A stretch of DNA of 64,000 nucleotides from Massilia oculi (GCF_003143515.1 NZ_CP029343.1:3162001-3226000), one strand, 5' to 3'; counted from the stretch's first letter, positions 40,199-49,945 are shown. The notes: generated by a model from the letters alone, not told the origin. Numbers and translations: made by a program.

Positions 40199-40978
40199 TT
40201 AACGGCTTTCGCTGGTTCGCCCCAATCCAGTTGCCGCCCAGTAGATCCCGCCCAGCAGGTGGCCCAGGTATTGCGGGTCGCGGTACATCTCGCCGTTGTG
40301 CCCGAGCGTGGTGACGAACACGCGGCCCTTCTCGTACTGGTGGTTCCAGGCGATGGGATGGTCCTTGCCCATGCCCTTCACCGTCTGGCCCGGCCAGATC
40401 AGGGTCGGGTCGTAGCTCGATTCGTCCACGTTCAGCACCGGATTGATCGTCACGTTGTAGGGATTGGTGAACGTGTAGAACTCGTCGCTCCAGACCCAGC
40501 GCTCGGGCAGGCCGAAGGTGGCGGGGAAGCGCTTGTCGACGACGGTCACCACCCCTGTCTGCAGCTTCGGATGCAGCCCCACCGTGCGGCCCACCATCTT
40601 CTCGAACCAGACCCAGTCGTTCGGCTTGGCGATCGCCGCACGGTGCACCACGACGGCATTGCCGCCGCCGCGCATATAGTCCTCGAAATTGGCGCGCTGC
40701 GCCGGGTTGAGCTCCTCGCCCGGCGTGTTCAGGAACATCACCGCCGCATACTGTTTCAGGTCGCCTTCGAACACTTGCGTCTTGGCGGTGTAGGTGAGCG
40801 CGAACGAATGCAGCTTGGCCAGGCGCTCCAGGTTGTCGCGCGCGATCGGGATGTATTCGTAGTGGTATTTGCCGGGCGTGGCCAGGACCAGCAGCTTGAA
40901 CTGGTCTTCGGCCAGGCTGTCCGGTACGGCGATCGCCATCATGGCCAGGCCTGCGGCGAGGGATGTCATTGGTTTCAT
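40199..40978 (-). CDS. Secreted ThuA domain protein
   Basis: This 259-residue protein has a signal peptide (to about residue 23, SLAEDQ) and one ThuA-like glutamine-amidotransferase-fold domain. Visible stretches are FKLLVLATPGKYHYEYIPIA, YAAVMFLNTPGEELNPAQRA, GGGNAVVVHRAAIA (usual His) and NHQYEKGRVFVTTLGHNGEM. ThuA proteins occur in sugar-utilisation loci, with some acting as sugar oxidoreductase- or hydrolase-like enzymes, so the activity here is unknown. AAGGAGAC precedes the ATG. It is the last gene of the minus-strand carbohydrate locus, 19 bp after the esterase. Confidence 0.88.
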   Translation of the reverse strand: MKPMTSLAAGLAMMAIAVPDSLAEDQFKLLVLATPGKYHYEYIPIARDNLERLAKLHSFALTYTAKTQVFEGDLKQYAAVMFLNTPGEELNPAQRANFEDYMRGGGNAVVVHRAAIAKPNDWVWFEKMVGRTVGLHPKLQTGVVTVVDKRFPATFGLPERWVWSDEFYTFTNPYNVTINPVLNVDESSYDPTLIWPGQTVKGMGKDHPIAWNHQYEKGRVFVTTLGHNGEMYRDPQYLGHLLGGIYWAATGLGRTSESR

Positions 40979-40997
40979 CGAGTCTCCTTGTCTGTTC

Positions 40998-41894
40998 TTA
41001 TGGTGCGGGCACGCCTTCGGGCCGGCGTCCGGCGCGCGGCACCAGCCAGCCGCCGTCAAGCAGCCAGTCGGCCAGCCGGTCCGGCCAGTGCTGCAGCGAG
41101 ACGCGCTCGCCGCGCTGACCCATGTTAAAGGCGTGGTCGGTGTCGGCATACAGGTGCAGTTCGGCCGAGACGCCGGCCGCCACCAGCTGCTGGTACAGGG
41201 CGATCGTGGGCGGCATGCAGCAGGCGTCGCGCGAACCGGCGACCAGGAAGGCTGGCGGGGCGTTGTTCGCATCGCTGGCCGGGCTGCCGAGCGGTCCAGG
41301 ATAGACCAGCACCTGAAAGTCGGGCCGGGCCGACTGGCGGTCCAGCGCATCGCCGCCAGACGCGAGTGCCGGCGCCGGATGATTGGCCACCAGCGCCGCC
41401 AGTTCGCCGCCGGCCGAAAATCCCATCACGCCGATGCGTTCGGGATCGACGCCGTAGCGCGCCGCATTGGCGCGCACCCAGCGTACCGCGCGCCGCAGGT
41501 CGCCGGCGGCATCGCCCTCGATGCTGTAGCCCGAGTTTCCATCGCGCGCCAGCCGGTACTTGAGCACGAAGGCGGTGACGCCGATCCGGTTCAGGGTCTT
41601 CGCCGCCACCATGCCCTCGTTCTGGAACACCAGCATGCGGTGCCCGCCACCGGGGACCACGATCACGGCGGCGCCGTTGGCATGGCGGCGGTCGGCCTGC
41701 GCCACCGTCAGCGACGGCGCGTGCACATTGCTGAAGTAGACGCCGTCCTTGACCGTTTCGGGTTCGTGCCGGCGGCCCTGGGAGCCGGGCGCGCCGTCGG
41801 GCCAGAGCTCGATAACAGGCGGGGCCGGGGGCTGCTGCGCGATGGCGCTGCCGGACACCAGCAGCGCCGCGCACAGGATGCGGATCGCGCGCAT
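40998..41894 (-). CDS. Secreted alpha/beta-hydrolase (carbohydrate-esterase-like)
   Basis: This 298-residue protein has a signal peptide ending near AIAQ (residue 20) and an alpha/beta-hydrolase fold. It shows VIVVPGGGHRM (oxyanion HGGG-like), nucleophile elbow GFSAGGELAALVA and the C-terminal DTDHAFNMG histidine. It resembles BD-FAE/acetyl-xylan-esterase-type enzymes that remove acyl groups from polysaccharides. The ATG (41894) overlaps the stop of the upstream glycosidase-like gene (TGATG), so the two are coupled, and shared action on a decorated polymer is inferred. Confidence 0.88.
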   Translation of the reverse strand: MRAIRILCAALLVSGSAIAQQPPAPPVIELWPDGAPGSQGRRHEPETVKDGVYFSNVHAPSLTVAQADRRHANGAAVIVVPGGGHRMLVFQNEGMVAAKTLNRIGVTAFVLKYRLARDGNSGYSIEGDAAGDLRRAVRWVRANAARYGVDPERIGVMGFSAGGELAALVANHPAPALASGGDALDRQSARPDFQVLVYPGPLGSPASDANNAPPAFLVAGSRDACCMPPTIALYQQLVAAGVSAELHLYADTDHAFNMGQRGERVSLQHWPDRLADWLLDGGWLVPRAGRRPEGVPAP

Positions 41895-44800
41895 CAATCC
41901 TTGATCCGGGTCGAGTACAGCGAGTGATGGGTCAGGATGAACAGCGTGCGTTTATCAAGACCGCCGAAGATCAGCTGCAGCGGGCGTTCCGGGACGTCGA
42001 TACGGCCCTTCTGCTTGCCGTCCTTGCCATAGACGAAGACCTGTCCATTGGCCACATAGACGTCGCCGTTCGGGCCGACGGCTGCGCTCTCGCCGCCGCG
42101 GTTGGCCAGCGGCTTGAGGTCGGTGATGCCGCCGCCAGCGTTGACGGTGCCGCTGAAGGTGCGGTTCTCGGAGCCGTTGGTGAACACCACGCGCTGGCCC
42201 ACCGGCGCGGTGACGAAGCCGAAGGCCTGCAGCGAATCGGCCCAGCGCCAGCCCAGGTGGTCCGCCGCGCCCTGGCGCAGCACGCGGTAGGCGGGCAGCA
42301 CCAGGCTGCCGTCGGGCGACACGTATTCTTCCTTCTTCGGCAGGGCGACGTCGCGTGCGAACATCTCGGCCAGGGTCGTGAATTCGAAGGTATCGTAGTT
42401 CAGCTGGTCCTTGAATTCGCCGTTCTGCCAGAAGTTGACGGGCACCGCGACCCGCGCGCCCTGGCGAGGCGCGACCGGGGTCGGCTTGATCATCGTGATC
42501 TCCGTTCCCGGCGTGCCAGGCTTGAACGAATAGACGCTGGCCTGCGGGCCGTAGTTCGAGATCACCATCAGGTTGCCGCTATTGTCGATGGCCAGGTTGA
42601 CCGGATCGAGCGGGGCATCGCGCACCACGACCAGCCCCTCGTCCCGCGTATAGCTGTAGATGCGCTTCCAGTGGCGGTCGACGAAGTACAGCTTGCCCTT
42701 GGGATCGACGGTGGCGCCGGCGATCGAATAGAAACCGCCTTCCAGCTTGTCGACCTTGCCCAGCGGGGCGGGCGCCTTGCGCTGCTTGCCGGTGTAGTCG
42801 AACACGGCGAACTCGCGCTCGCGCACCTCGAGCTTGTTGGAGACGTCGCGGATCGCGTTCTCGTAGGCGAACTTGCTGGCGCGCAGATAGGTGGTGCAGC
42901 CATTGTCGTCGCAGGTGGCGAAGCCGCTCTCGCCATTCACGTGCACGTTGCGAAAGCGGATGTCGCTGGAATTGGTGATCAGGATCGCCGCCGGCATCGG
43001 TTTATACGAACGCGTCACGCGGTAGCCGTGATAGTTCGCGAACAGCAGGTTCTTTGAATTGCGGATCTCCAGCGACACCGCATCGGCGCCGTCGCGGATT
43101 TCTTCCTCGGTCTGCGGCGCCAGGAATTCCCAGTTCTCGACGTTGTCCAACACGATCTCGGCGCGGATATGGTGCTCGGCCGACAGTTCGTAGACCTTGC
43201 CCGGCGTTGTGGTGTTGGTCACGTAGAAGCCGGCCTGGGCATAGCCGCTGGGCGACCAGATGCCGGAGAAGGTGCCGCCGCCGCCATCGGTCACCCACAC
43301 GCTCGGATACTGACGGTCCCAGTGCGCGGTGGTGTCGAATTTTGCATCCTTCTGGTAGGGGTCGGCGCGGCGGCCGTCGTACAGGCGGGTGCCATGGCCG
43401 CCCTGGATGCGCACGTCGTCCACCAGCGAGTGTTCACCGGCACGCCACAGCAGCGCCACCGCGCGGTTGTTGATCTCGCCGGTCGCGAGGCCGATGCCGG
43501 ACACGATGCCTTCGCCGCCGCGCGCGCTCTCGAGCAGCGCCTTGGGACTGTCGACGCCCTGGAACTTGGGCGAGCCGTTCGGCAGCAGGAGCTGGGTCAG
43601 GCCCGGGTGCAGGGCGATGATCACGGTGTCCGGCCGCATGCGGATGGTGTCGTTGACGACATAGAAGCCCAGCGGCAGGTAGACCACGCGGTTGCTGTCG
43701 ATCGCCTTCTGGATCGCCGCCGTGTCGTCGGTCTTGCCGTCGCCTTTCGCGCCGTAGGTGTGCACATTGGCCCACTCCTTCGACGCCGGCAGCGGGCGCA
43801 GGGCGCGGACGGGCGCCTTCAAGGGCGACGGCAGCGCCGCCGTCTTGTAGTTGGTCGAGAACGACCCCGGTTCGCCCATCTGCTTGATGAACAGGCCGTA
43901 GTTGAATTCGCTGACGGCGTAGTCGCGGCCCTTGCCGGCCAGTGTCTTGCCGCTGTCGCGAAAGCGGACGAACGTCGGCACATTGCGCGCGATGGCATTT
44001 TCCATGCCGACCTGGGTATAGACATTGTCTTCGTTGCTGACGATGAGCGCGGCCTTGCTGACGTTCTCGAAGCGCACGTCCTTGCCCCACAGCCAGTCGC
44101 CATAACCGCGGTTGATCTCGACGCCGACCGGGGTGTCCTTGATTTCCGTGTTGATCATCGTGAGGCTGGCCTCATGCTCGCGGATCGCGGCGTCGCGCTG
44201 GCCCTCGAACGTCGAATCCATCAGCGTGAATTGCCATGCCGGCGAGGTCTTTTCGCTCAGGATGCCGTAGCGGCCGCCGTAGAAGCGCAGGTTGTAGGCC
44301 ACGTTGCCGACCTGGTAGACGCCGGCCAGGCCAGACCCAAGATGGAAGTCGATGTGGCTCAGGTTCGAGTGCTGGGCCGTGTGCATGCGCACCGCGGCGG
44401 CGGCCGGGTTGCCGTCCTTGATCTCGAAGTCGACGTTGGACAGCGCCGAGTAGAAGGTCGAGGAGTTGGCGTTTCGGACCGCCTTGCCTTCCTCGGCGCT
44501 GAACGGTACCGCGCTCGGTACCGGCATCGGTACCTTGCCGACGCTGTACTGGTCGCCGCCGGTGAAGATGACCATATTGGCCACGCCCTTCTGGTACCCA
44601 GGCGTGTTCTCGGCCAGCACGAACACGGGCCGGGTCGGGCCGACGCCATACAGGCGCACGGCCAGCGGGATCAGCAGCGAGCGCGTGATGCGATAGCGTC
44701 CCGACGGCAGGAACACGATGCCGCCCTGGCCCTTGTTGGCGGCCGAATCCAGCGCCTGCTGGATCGCGGCCGTGTCGTCGGCCTTGCCGTCGCCTTTCGC

Positions 44801-44929
44801 GCGCACCACGACGGCGCGCGGGTCTTCGGGCATGGTCTGGTAGGCGGAGATGGATGCGGCGTTCGCGGCGCCCGCCAGCAGGAGCGACAGCGCGAGCGCG
44901 CGCGGAAGTACGGAAAGTGTTGTCATCAT
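41894..44929 (-). CDS. Secreted tandem pectate-lyase-3 (GH55-like) protein with C-terminal propeller
   Basis: This 1011-residue protein has a signal peptide ending at ANAAS. Two right-handed beta-helix modules follow, each opening with the same motif, VRAKGDGKADDTAAIQQALD near residue 43 and YGAKGDGKTDDTAAIQKAID near residue 393. Such twin modules are typical of GH55 glucanases and related Pectate_lyase_3 proteins. From about residue 730 an NHL/SMP-30-like propeller follows (AGATVDPKGKLYFVDRHWKR, VNLAIDNSGNLMVISNYG, AAVGPNGDVYVANGQVFVYG). A polysaccharide-degrading role outside the cell or in the periplasm is inferred, and exact linkage specificity cannot be read. It lies 11 bp after gntP and is coupled to the esterase. 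Confidence 0.85.
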   Translation of the reverse strand: MMTTLSVLPRALALSLLLAGAANAASISAYQTMPEDPRAVVVRAKGDGKADDTAAIQQALDSAANKGQGGIVFLPSGRYRITRSLLIPLAVRLYGVGPTRPVFVLAENTPGYQKGVANMVIFTGGDQYSVGKVPMPVPSAVPFSAEEGKAVRNANSSTFYSALSNVDFEIKDGNPAAAAVRMHTAQHSNLSHIDFHLGSGLAGVYQVGNVAYNLRFYGGRYGILSEKTSPAWQFTLMDSTFEGQRDAAIREHEASLTMINTEIKDTPVGVEINRGYGDWLWGKDVRFENVSKAALIVSNEDNVYTQVGMENAIARNVPTFVRFRDSGKTLAGKGRDYAVSEFNYGLFIKQMGEPGSFSTNYKTAALPSPLKAPVRALRPLPASKEWANVHTYGAKGDGKTDDTAAIQKAIDSNRVVYLPLGFYVVNDTIRMRPDTVIIALHPGLTQLLLPNGSPKFQGVDSPKALLESARGGEGIVSGIGLATGEINNRAVALLWRAGEHSLVDDVRIQGGHGTRLYDGRRADPYQKDAKFDTTAHWDRQYPSVWVTDGGGGTFSGIWSPSGYAQAGFYVTNTTTPGKVYELSAEHHIRAEIVLDNVENWEFLAPQTEEEIRDGADAVSLEIRNSKNLLFANYHGYRVTRSYKPMPAAILITNSSDIRFRNVHVNGESGFATCDDNGCTTYLRASKFAYENAIRDVSNKLEVREREFAVFDYTGKQRKAPAPLGKVDKLEGGFYSIAGATVDPKGKLYFVDRHWKRIYSYTRDEGLVVVRDAPLDPVNLAIDNSGNLMVISNYGPQASVYSFKPGTPGTEITMIKPTPVAPRQGARVAVPVNFWQNGEFKDQLNYDTFEFTTLAEMFARDVALPKKEEYVSPDGSLVLPAYRVLRQGAADHLGWRWADSLQAFGFVTAPVGQRVVFTNGSENRTFSGTVNAGGGITDLKPLANRGGESAAVGPNGDVYVANGQVFVYGKDGKQKGRIDVPERPLQLIFGGLDKRTLFILTHHSLYSTRIKD

Positions 44930-44940
44930 CGATCTTTTCC

Positions 44941-46257
44941 TCAGCTATTCAACAACAGCGACAGAAGCATCACGAAAAGCAGGCCGAACACGCCCACCAG
45001 GGTCTCCATCAGGGTCCAGGAGCGGAAGGTATCCTTCAGGGACAAGCCAAAATATTCCTTGAACATCCAGAAGCCGGAGTCGTTGACGTGGCTGCACATC
45101 AGGCTTCCCGCGCCGATGGCCAGCACCATCAGGTTCGGGTCGACGCCCGAGCTGTGCACCAGCGGCGCCACGATGCCGCCGGCCGTCACGCCGGCCACCG
45201 TGGCCGATCCCAGGCAGATGCGGATCACCGTCGCCACAAGCCACCCCAGTACCAACGGCGGCACCGGAAGACTGGACAACAGCGCGCCGAGATCGGCGCT
45301 GACGCCCGATTCCACCAGCACCTGCTTCAGTGCGCCGGCGCCGGCGATGATCAACAGGATCGGTGCGATCTCGCGCATCGCCTCCGCCGGGCCCTGCATC
45401 ACGACGGAGAAGCGCCGCCCCTGCGCCAGTCCCAGCGTCCAGATCGCGACCACGTAGGACACCAGCATCACCACCAGCGGATTGGCCAGGAAGGAAACGG
45501 CGCCGTTCAGGTCGGGCCGCGCCATCATCAGCACTGTTGTCGCCACCAGCAGCAGCACCGGCAGCAGCGCGGTGGCGAAGCTGTTGAAGATGCCCGGTAG
45601 CTCGCCCTCCTGCAGCGCGCGACCGTCCTGGAACATGGCCGCCGGTTGCGCTTCGATGCGGCGCAGCGACATCGCGAACACGGGCCCGGCGATGATCAGC
45701 GTCGGCACCGCCACCACGATCCCGTACAGCAAGGTGGTGCCCATGTCGGCGTGGATTGCCGAGACGAGCGCCACCGGCGAAGGATGCGGCGGCAGGAAGC
45801 CGTGCGCGATCGACAGCCCGGCCAGCAGCGGGATCGCGAGCGCCACCGCCGGCCGCCCCGAGCTGACCACCAGCGAGAAGATCAGCGGCACCAGCAGCAC
45901 GAAGCCGACGTTGTAGTACAGCGGGATGCCGACCACGAAGCCGGTGACGGTCAGCGCCACCGGGATCCGCGACGGCCCGAGTGCGTCGACCAGGCAGGTG
46001 GCGATGCGGCGCGCGGCCCCGCTGTCGGCGATCAGCTTGCCGAACACGGCGCCCAGGCAGATGATCACCACCAGGGAGCCGAGCAGGTCGCCGATGCCCT
46101 TCTCGATCGCACCCGGGATCTTCGACGGCGGCACCCCGAGCAGCAGGGCCGCCGCGATCGATGCCGCCACGAAGGCCAGCAGGGGCTGCACCTTGCCCCA
46201 TGCGATCAACAGCGTCAGCAGGCCGACCGCGAGCAGCACGGAGACGATATTCCACAC
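44941..46257 (-). CDS. gntP: GntP family gluconate:H+ symporter
   Basis: This 438-residue permease has about 12-14 membrane helices of the GntP family. It has SLVVIICLGAVFGKLIADSG, the conserved GIPLYYNVGFVLLVPLIF and SIAHGFLPPHPSPVALVSAI. The C-terminal ATVAGVTAGGIVAPLVHSSG and LVLAIGAGSLMCSHVNDSGF are also present. It should import gluconate or a related sugar acid with protons. The start is a GTG at 46257, 12 bp after the TonB receptor stop. The link to a gluconokinase upstream in the same locus supports a sugar-acid substrate. Confidence 0.93.
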   Translation of the reverse strand: MWNIVSVLLAVGLLTLLIAWGKVQPLLAFVAASIAAALLLGVPPSKIPGAIEKGIGDLLGSLVVIICLGAVFGKLIADSGAARRIATCLVDALGPSRIPVALTVTGFVVGIPLYYNVGFVLLVPLIFSLVVSSGRPAVALAIPLLAGLSIAHGFLPPHPSPVALVSAIHADMGTTLLYGIVVAVPTLIIAGPVFAMSLRRIEAQPAAMFQDGRALQEGELPGIFNSFATALLPVLLLVATTVLMMARPDLNGAVSFLANPLVVMLVSYVVAIWTLGLAQGRRFSVVMQGPAEAMREIAPILLIIAGAGALKQVLVESGVSADLGALLSSLPVPPLVLGWLVATVIRICLGSATVAGVTAGGIVAPLVHSSGVDPNLMVLAIGAGSLMCSHVNDSGFWMFKEYFGLSLKDTFRSWTLMETLVGVFGLLFVMLLSLLLNS

Positions 46258-46269
46258 GGTGGAATCCCG

Positions 46270-49266
46270 TCAGAAGCCGTAGCGCAGGCCGACCCGGTAA
46301 GTGCGTCCAACCACGTCGTACAGCGCCGGATTGATGCCGTAGCTGGCATTGGTCTGCGGCGCCGCTTCCGGCGCGCGGTCGGTGACGTTGTCGATCTTGA
46401 AGTAGGCCTGCAACTGCTTCGACAGGTTGTAGCTGGCGCCGATGTCGAGATAGGCCGCGCCCTTCATCTTGTTGTCGTAGATGGTCGGGTGGATCAGCGT
46501 CGACATCGGGCAATTGGTCTGGCACTCGATGAAGTCGTTGCGGTAGGTGCCGTCGCTGAACCAGCGTTCGGTCAGCGTGAAGCTCAGCTTGTCGTTCTCC
46601 CAGGTCTGCTGCGCCAGCACCTTCCACTTCGGCGTATTGCCCATGTTCGAGCCGGCCGAATCCACCGCGATGGTGCCCACCACGCCCGACTCGGTGATGT
46701 AGTGCAGGTTGCGGGTGGCCAGCGCGCGGAAGGTGAAGCGGCCCGGCAGGGCGAAGCGCTCGAGGCCAGTCCGGTAGGCGGTCTCGAGGTCGAAGCCCTT
46801 GACCTTCAGCGAGGCCAGGTTGAAGTTCTGCACCGTGACGTAGTTGTTGCCCGGGCTGTTGAGTACCATCGCCTGGCAGATCTCCTGGTTGCCGGCCACG
46901 CACAGGTCGACTTCCTGCTGGATCGTCAGCGCCGAGATCACGCCCTTGACTTCGATATCGAAGTAGTCGGCCGAGATAGAAAAGCCCGGCGCCCATTTCG
47001 GCTGGCTCAGGACGATGCCGAAGGTGTTGTTGCGCGCGATCTCGGGACGCAGGCCGGTGTTGCCCACGGTGCGTTCCTGGACGCTGATGGTATTGCCCTG
47101 GTACTGGACCACGTTGTTGACCACCACCGGCGCCGCGAACAGCTCCGACAGGTTCGGCGCGCGCACGTCCTTGGAGGTCACGCCGCGCAGGCGCAGGCCG
47201 TCGATCGGCGTCTGCCAGGTGGCGCCCAGCTTCCAGCTGCCCACGCTGCCGGCGGTGCTGTACTTGGTCTCGCGGTCGGCCAGATTCAGGTTGGCCTCGC
47301 CCCAGGTCTCGGACTTGAACACCGGGACGTTCAGTTCCACGTAGGCTTCGCGCACGTTGTAGCTGCCTTCGCCGTTGTGGAAGTTACCGGCGTACCAGTT
47401 GTTGCCGACCGTGGTATTGAGCAGCGGGTCGCTCGGATACATCGCGTTGTTCGGCGAGTCCGGGGTCACGCCGTTGCCATAGGCGTCGCCGCGCACGCGG
47501 TATTTCTCGCGCCGGTATTCGGCGCCGGTGGCCAGCGAGATCGGGCCGGCCCAGCCTTCGAACAGCTCGCCGTTGATGTTGAAGCTGCCGACGTCCTGGC
47601 TTTGCGTGGTGCGCTGGCGCGGGCCGTTGGCCGGCGCGATATAGGCCCAGGCGGCGGGATCGATCGGGTTGTCGCCGATGATGTTGAGCGGCACGCAGCC
47701 CGACGCAGCGGCCACCGGATTGCGGCAGACGATGCGGCCGTCCGGCGCGCGCACCGCATCGATCGCATTGTTGTAGCGCGCGTTGAGCGTCATGTTGAAG
47801 GCATCGAGATTGGTCTTGTTCTCGCCGTGGGTCACGTAGGCGTCGTACGACCAGTCCTTGCCGAACAGGGCGAACTTGCCTTCGGCGCCGAGCACGAAGC
47901 GGCGCTGGGTGCGGGTCGGCTGGACGTCGATGTTCTCGGGGAAGACCGCGTTCGAGGTGCCGTACTGGAAGCTGGTGATGTTGTTGCGCGCGCAGGCATC
48001 GACGATCGACGCCGGCAGGAAGGGGTTCGAGCACTGGATGTTCAGGTTCGCGTTCTTGGCCGCGCCCGGGTTGGGCGAGAAGCGCGAGTCCACCTTGCCG
48101 TAGTTGGCGGTGAAGTAGAGCTGGTGGTCGGGATTGATGTCGAACGACATGCGGGTATAGGCCACCTGGCGCTTGAAGTTCATCGCCAGGTTGGTGCCCG
48201 AGCCCACGCTGCCGCTCAAGTCGCCGCCGATGCAGAACGGGTTGATGCAACCGGTGACGGCGCCGGTGCCGGTCGGCCGGCCGTTGGAACCGTACTGGAA
48301 CTGGTAGGGAACGCCGCCCGCGCCGAAGGCCGTGCCCTGCAGCGGGCCGCTGGTGATCAGGCCATACTTGGCGTACTGGTATTGCTGCGCCTGTTCGATC
48401 ACGCGATATTGCGGCAGCCCGTCGCCGGTCTGGCCCAAAGGACGCACCGAGTAGGCCGGGTTCTGGTACCAGGTGCGGCCGTTCGGTCCCTTGCCGCCGA
48501 AGCCGGGCGACTCGATGCCGTTTTCCTTCGTGAACTCGGCGCTGGCCGTCACGTGGAAGCGGTCGTTCAGGAAGGACTTGCCCCAGGCCGCCTGCACGCT
48601 GCCGCCGCGGTCGTCGTCATACTTCGTCTGGCCGCCCTGGACGTGGGCCTTGAAGCCGGTGAATTTTTTGTCGGTGACGAAGTTGACCACGCCGCCCACC
48701 GCGTCCGAACCGTAGGACGCCGAGGCGCCGCCGGTGACCACGTCGACGCGCTTGACCAGCAGTTGCGGGAACTGGCTGACGTCGGTCACGCCGGTGACGT
48801 TGGCGCCGACCACGCGCTGGCCGTCGAGCAGGGTCAGGGTCCGGATCGTGCCCAGGCCGCGCAGGCTCAGCGAAGACAGGCCCTGGATGCCGCTGCTGGT
48901 GCTGTTGGTGCTGGTGGTGCGGCCGGTGCTGCCCTGCAGGGCAGGCAGCTCGGCCAGGGTGTTGAACAGGTTCGGCTTGGCCGATTTCTCGAGGTCGGCG
49001 CTGGTGAGGCTGGTGGTCGGCGTCGGCATGGTGAAGCCGCGCGCGGCGATGCGCGAACCCGAGATGCGTACGACGGTGGCGGCGGCGCCATCGGCCGGGG
49101 CCGGAACATCGGTCGCTTGCGCGGCGTCGGCCGGCGTGGTCTGCTCCGCGCTGTCGGCGGCGGGCGTCGGCTCGGGCTGCACTTGCTGGGCGTGGGCGAT
49201 GCCCACATTCCAGCAGGCGCTGGCCACGGCCAGGCTGATGAGAGTCCGTTGAACTGGTGTACGCAT
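46270..49266 (-). CDS. Large TonB-dependent receptor of the sugar-acid locus
   Basis: This 998-residue outer-membrane receptor has a signal peptide ending at AHAQ. A Pro/Ala-rich spacer, the TonB box region VVRISGSRIAARGF, plug motifs (VDVVTGGASASYGSDAVGGV) and a long barrel ending in VGLRYGF follow. The length and the SGSRI plug start are those of the oligosaccharide-type receptors of Xanthomonas, Caulobacter and Massilia, in keeping with a place next to polysaccharide-active enzymes. It probably imports the oligosaccharide released by the secreted beta-helix enzyme. Confidence 0.92.
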   Translation of the reverse strand: MRTPVQRTLISLAVASACWNVGIAHAQQVQPEPTPAADSAEQTTPADAAQATDVPAPADGAAATVVRISGSRIAARGFTMPTPTTSLTSADLEKSAKPNLFNTLAELPALQGSTGRTTSTNSTSSGIQGLSSLSLRGLGTIRTLTLLDGQRVVGANVTGVTDVSQFPQLLVKRVDVVTGGASASYGSDAVGGVVNFVTDKKFTGFKAHVQGGQTKYDDDRGGSVQAAWGKSFLNDRFHVTASAEFTKENGIESPGFGGKGPNGRTWYQNPAYSVRPLGQTGDGLPQYRVIEQAQQYQYAKYGLITSGPLQGTAFGAGGVPYQFQYGSNGRPTGTGAVTGCINPFCIGGDLSGSVGSGTNLAMNFKRQVAYTRMSFDINPDHQLYFTANYGKVDSRFSPNPGAAKNANLNIQCSNPFLPASIVDACARNNITSFQYGTSNAVFPENIDVQPTRTQRRFVLGAEGKFALFGKDWSYDAYVTHGENKTNLDAFNMTLNARYNNAIDAVRAPDGRIVCRNPVAAASGCVPLNIIGDNPIDPAAWAYIAPANGPRQRTTQSQDVGSFNINGELFEGWAGPISLATGAEYRREKYRVRGDAYGNGVTPDSPNNAMYPSDPLLNTTVGNNWYAGNFHNGEGSYNVREAYVELNVPVFKSETWGEANLNLADRETKYSTAGSVGSWKLGATWQTPIDGLRLRGVTSKDVRAPNLSELFAAPVVVNNVVQYQGNTISVQERTVGNTGLRPEIARNNTFGIVLSQPKWAPGFSISADYFDIEVKGVISALTIQQEVDLCVAGNQEICQAMVLNSPGNNYVTVQNFNLASLKVKGFDLETAYRTGLERFALPGRFTFRALATRNLHYITESGVVGTIAVDSAGSNMGNTPKWKVLAQQTWENDKLSFTLTERWFSDGTYRNDFIECQTNCPMSTLIHPTIYDNKMKGAAYLDIGASYNLSKQLQAYFKIDNVTDRAPEAAPQTNASYGINPALYDVVGRTYRVGLRYGF

Positions 49267-49411
49267 GATGTCTCCTCGATGCTTGTTGTAGGGGAGCGCG
49301 CCGTCTCTATGGTCGGCTGCGCGACAGCTTGCAACTGGCTGCTTGCGATGAATCTCGCCGAATCCCGGTGCCAGGGCCGTGGTTCAGGTGTCGTAATTCG
49401 GACGTCGTGGT

Positions 49412-49945
49412 TCAGGCGCTTCGGGTGACGCTTTCCACCAGCGCCGACGGCGCCAGGGTGATGTCCAGCGTGAGGCCGGCTTCGTCGGCCTGCAGTGGCT
49501 CCAGGATGCTCAGCTGCGAATCGAGCAGCGAGGGCGGCATGTAGTGGCCGGGGCGGCCGTGCATGCGCACGGCGATCAGCTCGCGCGGACCGGCCAGGTG
49601 CACGAAGCGCAGCGCCGGGTCGGCCACGCGCAGCAGGTCGCGGTAGCGTCGCTTGAGGGCCGAGCAGGACAGCACCAGGCCTTCGCCCCGGCTGCGGGCC
49701 TGGCCGATCTCGGCCGCCAGCGCGTCCAGCCAGCCGGCGCGGTCGTCGTCATCGAGCGGAATGCCGGCTGTCATCTTGCTGACGTTGCTGGCGGGGTGGT
49801 AGGCGTCGCCTTCGAGAAAGGGCACGGCGAAGTGGCTGGCCAGGGCGGCGCCGACCGTGCTCTTGCCCGATCCGCTGACGCCCATGACGACCCAGCGCAG
49901 GGCGCCGGCGGGTTGGGACGGGGTGTTGACGCTTGATGCTGACAT
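49412..49945 (-). CDS. gntK: Gluconokinase
   Basis: This 177-residue P-loop kinase phosphorylates gluconate to 6-phosphogluconate for the Entner-Doudoroff or pentose phosphate pathway. It has Walker [10 protein letters not shown] (22-30), FLEGDAYHPASNVSKM (substrate-binding GDxxHP), LVLSCSALKRRYRDLLR and GRPGHYMPPSLLDSQLSILE. Length and motifs are standard. GAGGAG precedes the ATG at 49945. A palindromic LacI-type operator lies 20 bp further upstream, so the gene, and perhaps the five downstream, are induced by a sugar acid. A 145-bp gap separates it from the receptor gene. Confidence 0.95.
   Translation of the reverse strand: MSASSVNTPSQPAGALRWVVMGVSGSGKSTVGAALASHFAVPFLEGDAYHPASNVSKMTAGIPLDDDDRAGWLDALAAEIGQARSRGEGLVLSCSALKRRYRDLLRVADPALRFVHLAGPRELIAVRMHGRPGHYMPPSLLDSQLSILEPLQADEAGLTLDITLAPSALVESVTRSA

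Noticed and set aside
45646..49428. Plus-strand open frame of about 1260 codons across gntP and the TonB receptor
   Set aside because: It spans two well-supported minus-strand genes and has no motif. It is an antisense shadow of coding DNA.
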